From positions 1,178,001 through 1,242,000 of the forward strand of contig OY751490.1 of NCBI GenBank assembly GCA_963565915.1: a stretch of 64,000 nt of DNA, read 5' to 3'. Within the stretch, counting starts at the first letter, position 1; every line of letters starts with the position of its first letter. Both the position numbers and the translations under genes were made by a program. Source of the DNA: Entoloma clypeatum (taxonomy: Eukaryota; Basidiomycota; Agaricomycetes; Agaricales; Entolomataceae). The notes beneath the pieces are model-generated. The model was not told the origin of the DNA. It ran no database searches and saw nothing but the letters and a program-made list of their open reading frames with translations. Positions 19,455-29,399 of this stretch are shown piece by piece.

Positions 19455-20524
19455 TGATACGACCGCTGTGCGGCTGTGCATGAAAATGCATAAATCCCAC
19501 ACTTTTATCAATAAAAGAATATAATGTTGCTCCCATTAAACACATTCTATTGGAACTGATGGTACTACTGGCTACCTAGAGAGTCTACATACCACTGGAC
19601 CACCTTTAGTCATGATCATGGGAACAGTCACATTCTGAGGGCTTAACCATAGACTTGACACAATAATTCTATTCTTAATGGATAAGACCATTGAGGGGAC
19701 CCAACATTAATACCAATATTCTATGGTCTATCACCCTATCCATTGACTATTACTATATATGGACAATCGGAGGCATGGGGGATTTATTATCTCGAACGCG
19801 ACGCACTGTACCGAACGCATCACAGAACAAGGCGGTCGATCACTGATGCCGTGATGCCGAGCCATGTGAACTTACCGGAAATAGAATGCACCCTGGAAAC
19901 GGGGTCGTTGATCGCTTTTGATGGACAGGATCCGGTCCTGACACTTCGGACCCTTGATCGATGGCAACCGGGGATTTGATCGTTCCGATCAATATTGATG
20001 CGGCGCTCTAGAATGCTCGCGCGTGGACGCATTGACAACACTCCGCTCCGCTAGGGTCCGTAACCCTCTCGACAAATGGAAAACTTATGGAAATAACATA
20101 TACCAAGCTTCGGAAGGCTATTAAATTAGTTACCTATTTGATTTTGGACATTTACTTGTGATAAACTTTATTTATTTTTGAATGCTCTCTGTGTATAAAG
20201 GCCCGTAGTTTCCTGCCATGTACAGTAGATTAGAACGAGGCCCCCTCTTCTGTCTCTTAGCTCCGTGCGCTCAGTGAACCGTCTCCGTGACAAAAATCCA
20301 ATTCCTTAATTTTATATTATTGAATTACACTCAGAATATCGACGCGCGCTCGCGAGTTGACATTCTACAAAGGCAAACGAACCAAACCTACTTACGAAAT
20401 AAGTGGTTCTTTCCCACCACCCCTAGAACTATTTGTTGAGAGTGTTGTTGGGTGTTTGAGGTGTTTGTAGAGCTCTGACCAGAGTCTCTCGCATTTTCGG
20501 CGCTCGTCACAAACTCGCTTTTCA
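19455..20524 (+). repeat. 5' LTR of the gag-only element
   Basis: 1070 bp, matched by 32234-33303. It contains a TATA-like region (GTGTATAAAGGCC near 20191) and no gene. Confidence 0.95.
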
Positions 20525-20526
20525 TC

Positions 20527-20543
20527 TGGAGCCCACCGCGAGG
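20527..20543 (+). other. Candidate primer-binding site of the gag-only element
   Basis: TGGAGCCCACCGCGAGG starts two bases after the LTR and begins with TGG, the complement of tRNA CCA ends. The tRNA species was not identified. Confidence 0.5.
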
Positions 20544-20874
20544 GGTGGTTTCATAGTAGTTCAAACTGTTTGCCCCCCCCGACTTCCGTTCTTGAAGTTG
20601 TGCCCTCCCCGCCCCATAATCGTGCTTTGTCGTTTGAGATGCGAAGTGCCCTCCGTCGGTTGATATCTCGACCATAATTTTTCGCCTAAAGGACGTGGAA
20701 CCTTAGCCCAAGAATCTTCTCGATTCAAAGGCCGGAAACGCACCCTTGACCCAAATAAAGGAATATCTGGAATATTCTGAACCCACACTGTCGAACCAAG
20801 TCCCTGTTCAATTACAAATAAAACCCCCCCCCTTCGAGTTCGTTCCGCGGACTTAGAACCAAACCCTCATCGAC

Positions 20875-22625
20875 ATGACCAAAAGCCGTCGTGTTGACAA
20901 GCCCCATATACCCCTTGCACCCGAACTGGCACCTAATAAACCTGGTGAAAGTTCAAACTCGAAGTCAGCGTTGCCCCCGCTTACTCCATTACCCGAAACA
21001 CCTGAACCAGACCTTGAACGAGAAAGGGACACTGTCGAAATGTCGCCAGACTCTAAGAAAGGCATGCCCAATAGACGAGATACCAAGGCGCCGTTCTTTG
21101 ATAGGAATCGGCCCGAGGAATTACTTCGTTATATTGAGGACGTCGCGAAAGAGTTGATACGTGCCAGTGTCTCGAATGACCAAGAAAGGAAGGATTGGCT
21201 AAGATATTATGCTGATCAGCGTAGTGCAGATGAATGGACTGTCTTAGATGCTTACCCGTCAGAAGGTGGTTCCTTTGAAGACTTCACGGAGGAATTGATC
21301 AGTCACTACCCCGAAGCGACCGATAGTCTCGAGGGATCGATCGTGCGCCTTGACAGGTTGTGTGCTAAGTCGACTCCGTTATCGAATGAGAATCTGTCTG
21401 TAATGTTGGAGTTCATCAGAGGATTTAAATTTGAGGGACGAAAGCTCTTACGTGGAGGCTGTATCTCGAATCGAGAAATCATTGCCAAGTTTTTGAACTG
21501 TCTTGACCCCGAATTGAAAAGGACTGTGACGTGGCAGATGTCGCAGAAGTCTCTGAAGGACGTTAGTTCAACTGGCAAAGAGCCGGAAAGAAATCCGCGT
21601 CACCATACAGACCCAATTGATTTCGAGACCTTGCTCAAAGTCTCGGAGGACTTGGTACGATCAGCTGATAGTTACCGTACCGTTACCGCGGCTGGTACTT
21701 CTGGAATGGCTGTTAGGTCTACCAATTTGAATAGAATGAGCTTACCGAGACCCATGGAGTCTGCTACCTCTTTTGACCGGGTGGTGCAGCTCCTTGAGGA
21801 TCTAAATGAATCGATGGCTAAGATGACAGACGTACTTGTCAACATGTCTAAGGAAAATAGTCAGCGACACGAAGAAACGGTTAGATCAATTGAAACGATC
21901 CATACCTTGTTGAATTCGCGGCACAAAGACGAGGCTGGTACTAGGACCAACCGACCGAGTCTAACATCCGTCCGCAAATGCTACTATTGCTGGAGTGTTG
22001 GACATTTTGTCGCCGACTGTCAATTCCTAGCTGCCGACAGAGCTGAAGGAAAAATCGAGACTTACGGCAAAGGAACAAACGTGGATGAAAAAGGTTTTCC
22101 AAGGGAACCTTTCCACTTGTCACCGAAAGATCGTGTGGATAGGCTCTGGAAAGACCGAAAGCAGTTCGTCATCGAAAATCTTCCCGATGACGGTATTATC
22201 ACGCTGCAATCCAACCAGAACTTACCAGACCAGCACCAGGAGGGGTTCTTCATCGAGAACCTTCCCGAAGATGGAATCGTGGACCTAGCCCCGAACGGCC
22301 TGGTCACACTTCAATCGAATCGGAATATACGAGATCGGCAATGGAATAACCAGGGCCAGTTCTTCATCGAGAACCCCCCCGACGATGACATCGTGGATCT
22401 TATGCCTGACGGCATAGTTACCCTTCAGCGGCCAATATTCAATTCAAATGTACAAGATAAGCAAGACAAACTTATCTCGGAGTTGCAGGAAAAGACTAGA
22501 CGCGCGGCTGATGAACGCGACATGTGGAAAGCGGTGGCTACAACTGGACAAGTGGACATGTCAGTACCAGTCGACCCACAAATCCTGCATAGCGTACCTC
22601 AACCGGCCGTTCAGCCCCTACCAAT
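20875..22625 (+). pseudogene. Gag of the long-LTR element, 5' part (split by copia copy 3)
   Basis: Capsid protein of a gypsy-like element. It starts at an ATG (MTKSRRVDKPHIPL), with a Pro/Ser-rich N-terminus. The capsid-like region is FFDRNRPEELLRYIEDV near residue 75 and DWLRYYADQRSADEW near 105. A CCHC-type knuckle, CYYCWSVGHFVADC, lies near residue 370. The C-terminal third holds three imperfect repeats of a motif like FFIENLPEDGIV (about 425, 460, 500), ending with GLVTLQSN or IVTLQRP. The frame is open up to the copia element and continues for 34 more residues after it (28408-28510). The uninterrupted protein would be 617 residues. Confidence 0.85.
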
Positions 22626-22935
22626 TGTTGAAGTTCCACCTGGGCGCTAGCCACAGGTGTACTGAGCAACATAGCTACAGTGGAAGTATTCTACGATACC
22701 GCTATGGTCACTTACATGGTTTGGAGGGGGTAAGGCTAGTGAGAGCGGTTGAGGCTGGTGAGAGCGATGGAGCTGGTTAAGAGTCAAGAGACAACTTGTT
22801 GATATTGACAGTTTCCTGGTCTTATATACCGTACTACTGTTTGTACCAACCAAACAAGTATGTAATGAAGATATGTAAAGGTCACGTGATGTAATGTAAT
22901 CTAATCTAATCTACGTGATGGGAAAAGTTTCAACA
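22626..22935 (-). repeat. 3' LTR of copia A copy 3
   Basis: 310 bp, TGTTGAAG ... TTTCAACA. It belongs to the subfamily with GCAACATAGC and GGAGGGGGTAAGGCTAGTG shared with copy 4. Copy 2 has GCAACACGGC and one extra G. Confidence 0.96.
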
Positions 22936-23011
22936 CCCCCCCATATTTAGTACATACTTCTAAATACATCTTACTTTTTCCCACATATATATATAGGTAC
23001 TTTTGTTTCGC

Positions 23012-26000
23012 CTAGTTTTTTATCAATCCGAAGTACGGGATAAACTTGGAAAAGAGGATTTTTCCCAGGTTCTTAGTTAAAAGATCTGCAGGGTTGTTCA
23101 CTCCTTCAATGAATTCGACCGTAATTATTCCTTCGGAGACTTTTTCTCTGATGAAGTGGAATCGCACGTCAATGTGCTTGGATCGCTTCTCAGTCACAGG
23201 GTTGGATGCGATAAAGACGGAGCCGTTGTTATCTCCGTAGATCGGTACTGATCCGATCTGCATTCCAAGTTCGGCAAGCATGCTTCTCAGCCATGTTGCT
23301 GCGCGACTGCAATCTGATAGCGCCATATACTCTGCTTCTGTAGAAGAGAGGGCGATGGTCTTTTGCGCCGATGATACCCATGTTATCGCTCCAGACGCCA
23401 GTGATATGAAGAAGCCGGTGGTAGACCTCCTCGTGTTTTCATCTGACGCCCAGTCGGAGTCTGTGAATGCATAGATCCCTTTCCCTGAGTCCCCGTCGTA
23501 CATGATTGCGTAATTTTTCATTGCCTTCAAATATCTGCAAATATCCCTAGCCACCTCTAAATGGCGTTTGGTGGGATTTGCGGAAAATTGGGACATTTTG
23601 ATTACAGCAAAGCAGATGTCAGGCCTCGTTCCAATCATCAGATATAGGAGTGATCCGATGACGGATTGGTACTTAGATCGGAGTTCCGCATTGGGTTCAT
23701 CTTCGGACGCCATGGGTTTGTAGCCCGTAGGGAGTGGGGTATGGGTGGCATTAGATTCGCTCATCCCCATGCGTGCCAGAATTTTCTCAAGGTAAGGTAC
23801 TTGATCAATGAAGATCCTCTTCCCACGTTGCCTTATTTGGATTGAGAGAAATTCCTTTGGTTCCCCATCGGGCACTAGGTGACCTAGGTCCCTACATTCC
23901 CATGTTGTCATGAAGGCCTTCTTCTTTTCTAGCGTATATTCCTGGTTTGTGCCGAGAAAAGCAGAGTCGTCGACATAGATGACGGCAATTACAATTTCCC
24001 CATTGGTACTTTTGTGAATGAATACTCCCGCATCGGAGTGAAGCCGGACAAAGCCGAGCTTTTTCATGGAGGAATCAAGTTCCCTCCACCAGGCTAATGC
24101 GGCCTGCTTAAGTCCATATAGAGCTTTGAATAGTTGGTACACGAGGTGTTCTTTCCCTTTTACTATGTAGCCCTCAGGCTGTCGCATATAGATGACTTCA
24201 CGGAGCGTTCCATAGAGGAAGGCTGATGAGACGTCCAATAGAGTCATGAACCACCCTTCAAGGGCTGTCAATGCCAGTATTAGCCGGACGGTTTCATATC
24301 TTACGACTGGTGAGAAGATCTGATCAAAGTCGATCCCTTCTACCTGTGAGAAGCCTTTTGCGACGAGGCGCGCTTTCAGACGCCCGTCGGACTTTTCGTT
24401 GTAAACCCATTTGTTCCTTAGAGCTTTCCTCCCTGCAGGCAGGGGTACTAGCTCCGTGATCACCCCGCGGCGTTTGAGCATGTCTAGCTCTTTACGTTCA
24501 GCCGCATACCAGTCTTCTCTATTTGGAAGAGGGTATATGTCTTTATGGGACATTTCAACGATGCCAATTTGGACTGATATTGCCTCCATCAGGAGGTCAT
24601 TCATCCATGCCGTTTGACCGCCCAATCTCCGTCTTCGATCTAATTTTTCAAGATCAGACGCTGGAGTGTCTTCCCCATAGATGCTTCCTGGCATCTTCCG
24701 AACTCGTCGTTCCCTGATCGGTCGATCTGGTACTTGCTCGGGTTCCGGAGTGGGTACTCGCGGTTCGTCATCAGGCTCACTGGCAGGCATTTCGTTGTCT
24801 GATTCAGGTTGATCCTGTTCAATGGGAACTGGGATATGAGGTGTTTCATTGTGACTATCGTCATCATTGCTGCCGGGAATGAGATCCTCAAACTCATCAG
24901 CCGGCTCTGGGTTTTCCATTTCTGGGTGGTTTTCTGGCAACGGGTCAATGTGGCATCTAGGGTACTTGCTTTCATCAAAGATAGCTTTCCCGCCCATGAA
25001 AATCGTGTTGGTCTCAGGATCCATGAAGCGGTATCCTTTGACCCCTGGTTTCGATCCGAGATAAATCATCAATCGGGATCTTGATTCCAGGGAGTTCCTA
25101 CGTTTCTCCTTTGGGATATATACATATGCCTGACATCCAAATACTCTGACACTAGACATGTCGGGGATCTCATTGGTCACCCTGAAGTAAGGGGTTTTCC
25201 ATTCAAGACGCTGCATGGGGGTTCTGTTGTAGAGAAATGCTGCGTGTTCCAAACAGAATTCCCACCACATGGGCGGTAAGCACGCATCGAAGCGCAATGC
25301 CTGAGATTTTTCCCATAGTGTTTGATTGATCCTTTCTGCTCTACCATTCTGCTGGTGCTGATATGGGAGCGTGACATCGATCAGAATTCCATGATCGGCA
25401 AGTACATCCTTGTATTCGTCAAATTCTCCACCTCCATCAACCCGCCATTTTTTAGGGGTAGCGGCAAATTGATTCTGGATCATCGCAAGGAATTGTTTCA
25501 GCGCCGTGATGGCGCCTGACTTCTTCCTAAGCAAGACGACCCAGACGTGGGATGAAAAATCGTCCAAAAAGGTAAGGAAATATTTGTACTTGTGGTACGA
25601 TGCCGTGGATATCTGTTTCAAGTCCGAATGGATCAAATCAAAGGGTTCGACAGCCCTTGTCACCGAGTTAGGGTAAGATTGATTCGGCATTTTCCCTTTT
25701 AGACACCCCGTGCAGCTTTCCTGTGATTTCTCACGTACTAACGTTTTGGGTACTCCTTTGGTACTGGTGGGAATCTTATTGAGCGCCTGGTCATTTGGGT
25801 GGCCAAGGCGTTTATGCCAGGTTTCGACAGTGATTTCGCTAGAGATCGCGTGGATTTGGTCATAGCGTATTTCAGTGTCTAACCAATAAATGGTTTGTCC
25901 GAGAATGTGAGGCGAGAACTGTATTTTGTTCTGTCCTTTGGAGATGTTGATTTCTCCACGCATTCCGTCTACTTTGTAACCGTGGTTAAGGAAGACGCCT

Positions 26001-27730
26001 AGGGACAATAGGCGCGTGTCCATGTCCGGAATGTAGAATACAGGTCGGAGAAGGTGGGTTTTTACTTCCCCATTTAGGGTATGCCGTACTGGAACGGCCC
26101 CAACTCCGAGAATTTCCAGTTTCTTTCCCTTTTCAGCTGTTTGGACAAATCGCTTTGCCTTGAGAGGCCTGTAGTACGCGAAGTCCTTGAACTCATGGGT
26201 AAAGTGTAACGAGGCACCGGAGTCTAAGATCCATTGTGCACGTTCTTTCTCCTTACAGTGTGTACATGACGCAAAGTGCTTTGTATATTTTTTATATAGA
26301 TCGTTGTCAATATGATCCATACATTCTGCACTAGTACTAGCTAATATTTTACACGTCTGCAAGGAGGTGTTATTAGCTTTCCTTAATTGGTCAGATTCAG
26401 GAGAGGAAGATGACGAACCGTCAAGTTCAATGAGCCCATCTTCGAATTGGTCCGGCCCCATCCGCTCGCTTTGATGGTCTATGTCCATCATCCTAAGGGT
26501 TTGGTCCAGCGGCGGAGTAACTCGACGCTGCTTGGACGGTCTTTCGTTTTCTTCTGGGATAATCGTATCCAGAATGCGAAGGTTTGACCCTGAGGGGCGG
26601 GCACCAATGCCGCGCGCGAGTTTGCGAACATGGTCGTTTTTCTTCCACACAGACGGCTTGCCCGAAGGAAGCCCGGTGTACTGGGATGGAGGCGGGTTCA
26701 TTCGCTGAAGGAGCGACTGCATCCGCTGAGAGTCTGGCTGGGCGGTACTTATCGTTTTTCCGCGCCCGGTGACGGTAGTAAAGGATGGTGGAGGGAAGTG
26801 TATGGCGGGAGCAACAAACTCAACCGTTTCCTCCGCATGGTCGGACGTGTTGTCCGCAGTGTTGGCGCTTTTCTTCTGATTGCGCCAGCGTCCTTTTCCC
26901 TTCTTCTTTTCGGAAGCGGTACTATGGTCGGTCGAGTTAGGCTGCTCGTCAGCGTCGTTCTGTGAGGTACTCGGCTTTTGCTGCTTTTCCCATTTGGGGT
27001 CCTGCCCCTTTCGCTTTGTCCCAGAAATTTTCTTGGCCTGCTCATTGGACGTACGAGTAGACCCGACCGAATACTTGCGCCTGTATTCCGAGATGACGCT
27101 GTCGGCGACTGCCTGCCAGGTGAAGTCATCGGCGTCGTATACCTGGAAGAGAGCGGTGGAGAGTGATGACCAGGCGTCGGGAATCGCATTGGCCAAGATC
27201 ATTGCCTGCATCAGATCGGGGACGACAAAATTTGAATCGGCGAGACGGGCGAAGAGAGAGCCCAGGCGTTCGATTTCAGGGACGGGGTCGCGTCCAGACA
27301 GTTTGTAGGTGGCGGCGGCTTTAAAGTCGCCGAAGATGACCGCCGGGGATATCTTGGAGTAGGCGTCTTTCAACGTTTTCCATGCGCCAAGCGCCGAGGT
27401 ACTGTCTTTGATGTGACGTCTGATCGCCTCAGAGATTTTCAGGCGTATCGCCCCGAGAGCTACGTCGTCGTCCCTGATCCAGGCTTTTTCTTCCTTGCGG
27501 AAGCCGGGCTGGTCGACCGTGGTAGTCAGCACAGGGGGAGCAGCGGCGGTGGGACCAGGAGTGGAGACCGTAGTGGTGAAGTCGGCGATCTCGGGACAGG
27601 GGATGTCGCCAGAGACGATGCGCCAGACTCCTTGATGGAGGAGGTAGGACTTCATTTTTTCGGCCCAGCTTTGGTAGTCAATGCCGTCAAAGGGGGCGAT
27701 GGTGTCAAGAGCAGAGCGAGAGGTAGACAT
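23012..27730 (-). CDS. copia A Gag-Pol polyprotein, intact
   Basis: 1572-residue polyprotein starting MSTSRSALDTIAPFDGIDY. Domain order is as in copy 2: UBN2-like Gag, protease WILDSGASLHFT, pre-integrase zinc segment, integrase (HSDLKQ, VDGGGEF, GRAERINQT), RT with YVDD, and RNase H. No stops or frame breaks. Unlike copy 2 it keeps HSDLKQ at the first integrase Asp, as in copies 1 and 4. Pol is nearly identical to copy 2, while the Gag/protease linker differs more (KILASTSAECMDHI here and in copy 4 versus EYILASTDADSIDLF in copy 2). That suggests recombination between subfamilies. Confidence 0.96.
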   Translation of the reverse strand: MSTSRSALDTIAPFDGIDYQSWAEKMKSYLLHQGVWRIVSGDIPCPEIADFTTTVSTPGPTAAAPPVLTTTVDQPGFRKEEKAWIRDDDVALGAIRLKISEAIRRHIKDSTSALGAWKTLKDAYSKISPAVIFGDFKAAATYKLSGRDPVPEIERLGSLFARLADSNFVVPDLMQAMILANAIPDAWSSLSTALFQVYDADDFTWQAVADSVISEYRRKYSVGSTRTSNEQAKKISGTKRKGQDPKWEKQQKPSTSQNDADEQPNSTDHSTASEKKKGKGRWRNQKKSANTADNTSDHAEETVEFVAPAIHFPPPSFTTVTGRGKTISTAQPDSQRMQSLLQRMNPPPSQYTGLPSGKPSVWKKNDHVRKLARGIGARPSGSNLRILDTIIPEENERPSKQRRVTPPLDQTLRMMDIDHQSERMGPDQFEDGLIELDGSSSSSPESDQLRKANNTSLQTCKILASTSAECMDHIDNDLYKKYTKHFASCTHCKEKERAQWILDSGASLHFTHEFKDFAYYRPLKAKRFVQTAEKGKKLEILGVGAVPVRHTLNGEVKTHLLRPVFYIPDMDTRLLSLGVFLNHGYKVDGMRGEINISKGQNKIQFSPHILGQTIYWLDTEIRYDQIHAISSEITVETWHKRLGHPNDQALNKIPTSTKGVPKTLVREKSQESCTGCLKGKMPNQSYPNSVTRAVEPFDLIHSDLKQISTASYHKYKYFLTFLDDFSSHVWVVLLRKKSGAITALKQFLAMIQNQFAATPKKWRVDGGGEFDEYKDVLADHGILIDVTLPYQHQQNGRAERINQTLWEKSQALRFDACLPPMWWEFCLEHAAFLYNRTPMQRLEWKTPYFRVTNEIPDMSSVRVFGCQAYVYIPKEKRRNSLESRSRLMIYLGSKPGVKGYRFMDPETNTIFMGGKAIFDESKYPRCHIDPLPENHPEMENPEPADEFEDLIPGSNDDDSHNETPHIPVPIEQDQPESDNEMPASEPDDEPRVPTPEPEQVPDRPIRERRVRKMPGSIYGEDTPASDLEKLDRRRRLGGQTAWMNDLLMEAISVQIGIVEMSHKDIYPLPNREDWYAAERKELDMLKRRGVITELVPLPAGRKALRNKWVYNEKSDGRLKARLVAKGFSQVEGIDFDQIFSPVVRYETVRLILALTALEGWFMTLLDVSSAFLYGTLREVIYMRQPEGYIVKGKEHLVYQLFKALYGLKQAALAWWRELDSSMKKLGFVRLHSDAGVFIHKSTNGEIVIAVIYVDDSAFLGTNQEYTLEKKKAFMTTWECRDLGHLVPDGEPKEFLSIQIRQRGKRIFIDQVPYLEKILARMGMSESNATHTPLPTGYKPMASEDEPNAELRSKYQSVIGSLLYLMIGTRPDICFAVIKMSQFSANPTKRHLEVARDICRYLKAMKNYAIMYDGDSGKGIYAFTDSDWASDENTRRSTTGFFISLASGAITWVSSAQKTIALSSTEAEYMALSDCSRAATWLRSMLAELGMQIGSVPIYGDNNGSVFIASNPVTEKRSKHIDVRFHFIREKVSEGIITVEFIEGVNNPADLLTKNLGKILFSKFIPYFGLIKN

Positions 27731-28080
27731 TGTAGATGAATCTAAAAAGGGTTCCCAATCAGTGATATGTTATGAATATGATTCGAGAAAACAATTTGAA
27801 TGATTCCTTATGACTTATTCCCTTCAGGAATAGCGGTCATGGGAAAACCCTTCATATGTCAGAATCGTATAAGGTGCGATCAACGTTTCCACATGGAGTG
27901 TACTAGGTCAATCCCCTTAGGGACGTCTCATGACAGGTACTTGTCGTAATGACGTTCCCAGGTTCATATGTGAAGAAGTAAGACTCAGAACCTAGATCTT
28001 TCAATCGGTTCTTTGCCAACCAGGGTAGAGTGGGCAGGTACTCGCTGTTGCCAGCGTTTCCCAGGTCCCTCTGCTATCCG

Positions 28081-28092
28081 GGGCCCATAACC
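28081..28092 (-). other. Primer-binding site of copia A copy 3
   Basis: Plus strand GGGCCCATAACC directly before the 5' LTR, complementary on the minus strand to the initiator tRNA-Met anticodon arm. Confidence 0.85.
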
Positions 28093-28402
28093 TGTTGAAG
28101 TTCCACCTGGGCGCTAGCCACAGGTGTACTGAGCAACATAGCTACAGTGGAAGTACTCTACGATACCGCTATGGTCACTTACATGGTTTGGAGGGGGTAA
28201 GGCTAGTGAGAGCGGTTGAGGCTGGTGAGAGCGATGGAGCTGGTTAAGAGTCAAGAGACAACTTGTTGATATTGACAGTTTCCTGGTCTTATATACCGTA
28301 CTACTGTTTGTACCAACCAAACAAGTATGTAATGAAGATATGTAAAGGTCACGTGATGTAATCTAATCTAATCTAATCTACGTGATGGGAAAAGTTTCAA
28401 CA
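28093..28402 (-). repeat. 5' LTR of copia A copy 3
   Basis: 310 bp partner of 22626-22935. It contains the promoter with minus-strand TATATAAG. TSD CCAAT follows. Confidence 0.96.
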
Positions 28403-28407
28403 CCAAT

Positions 28408-28510
28408 GACAGTTGATTCGAAATCTATGGAGTTCATGACAATGTTAGCCAGAATGATGAACCTTTCGACTCAGGAAAGTGTCGAGAAGGCCTTACAAGG
28501 ATCTCAATAA
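28408..28510 (+). pseudogene. Gag of the long-LTR element, last codons
   Basis: Continues the gag frame from 22625 (MTVDSKSMEFMTMLARMM) to TAA at 28508-28510. Read together with 20875-22625 it gives an uninterrupted gag. Confidence 0.85.
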
Positions 28511-29399
28511 TCGCGACCCGCGCTCTATGAAATGAGTCGGATGGCGATGTTGGACATGTATCTGTAGGAAACTTAGAAAAATCGAATTAAAAAGCTCATC
28601 GGAAAAGAACGGACCAAGACGGACTTAGACAGGTTCGTCAAGGAACCAATTGAACTGGCACTCGGAATTAATGAAATCAAAGGCACGAACCACGCAGCTA
28701 GTCTTGAGGACTCAGTAGTGCGTTGAGATTCGGCCTATACCAAGCAAACCATCTCAAACTTGCAGCCGAGATGTCTCCGCTAAAGGGAAAATTGAACAAC
28801 CAAGTCCGGAGGATTTGAACATAGAATCCGAAGGGACTGGAAAGCCTCAACTGGACATCTAATTTGAGAACATTAGACACGATCAACTGGACGATAATGA
28901 TACATACCTCGACGATGAGCCAGACTTGAATCAGTTATAAGGCAGTAGACCGGAAGCCATACCTTGGCATCCTGGCCCTGGATCTTAGCTCACCGCAGAT
29001 CGTATGGATGAAAATGTACATTGTGACTACAGGATACGAAATATCTGTAACTACAGGTACTACTATTATCTACGAAATAGATCGCCAATGTTTCCACTCC
29101 GAACCTTCAAAAGAATAGACCTGTGGGGCAAGGAACGATTGAGCGTTTCGCCTCAAAAGTCAACGAAATTTGACAAGGCTTACCGTTCGTGCTGATGACG
29201 TGGCGCCGAAAGCCCACTCATTACCGTAAAGGCCTTCACGATGGAAAGGCTAGACCGATCGCGCCTGACCCGCTGGAACGACGAGAGGGACACTCTGGTG
29301 TCTTGAAATGCCAAAGACATCGCCAGTTGATTCTGATGATGGACTAGCGACGAATTCAGTTTGATTGTTTCAGCGCCGCATAGAAAAGGGTTGAACCCA
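28511..29399. other. Non-coding internal region of the gag-only element, 5' part
   Basis: No long ORF. A short plus-strand stretch reads like decayed coding sequence (FVKEPIELALGINEIKGT near 28640), perhaps the start of a lost pol, but no family motif is recognisable. Confidence 0.4.

Larger units (their letters stand above)
22626..28402 (-). mobile_element. Ty1/copia retrotransposon, family A copy 3, full length
   Basis: 5777 bp, minus strand, LTRs 22626-22935 and 28093-28402 (two differences counted), TSD CCAAT at 22621-22625 and 28403-28407. Intact polyprotein. It is the innermost element of the nest, hence the youngest insertion there. Confidence 0.97.

Noticed and set aside
19743..19979. 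78-codon ORF in both long LTRs (also 32522-32758)
   Set aside because: It is duplicated because LTRs are duplicated. It spans the U3/R region and shows no domain, so it is probably not a gene.
22062..22307. Minus-strand ORF in the gag-only element with repeated PSSGRFSMKN
   Set aside because: Mirror image of the repeated IENLPDDG codons of gag on the plus strand.
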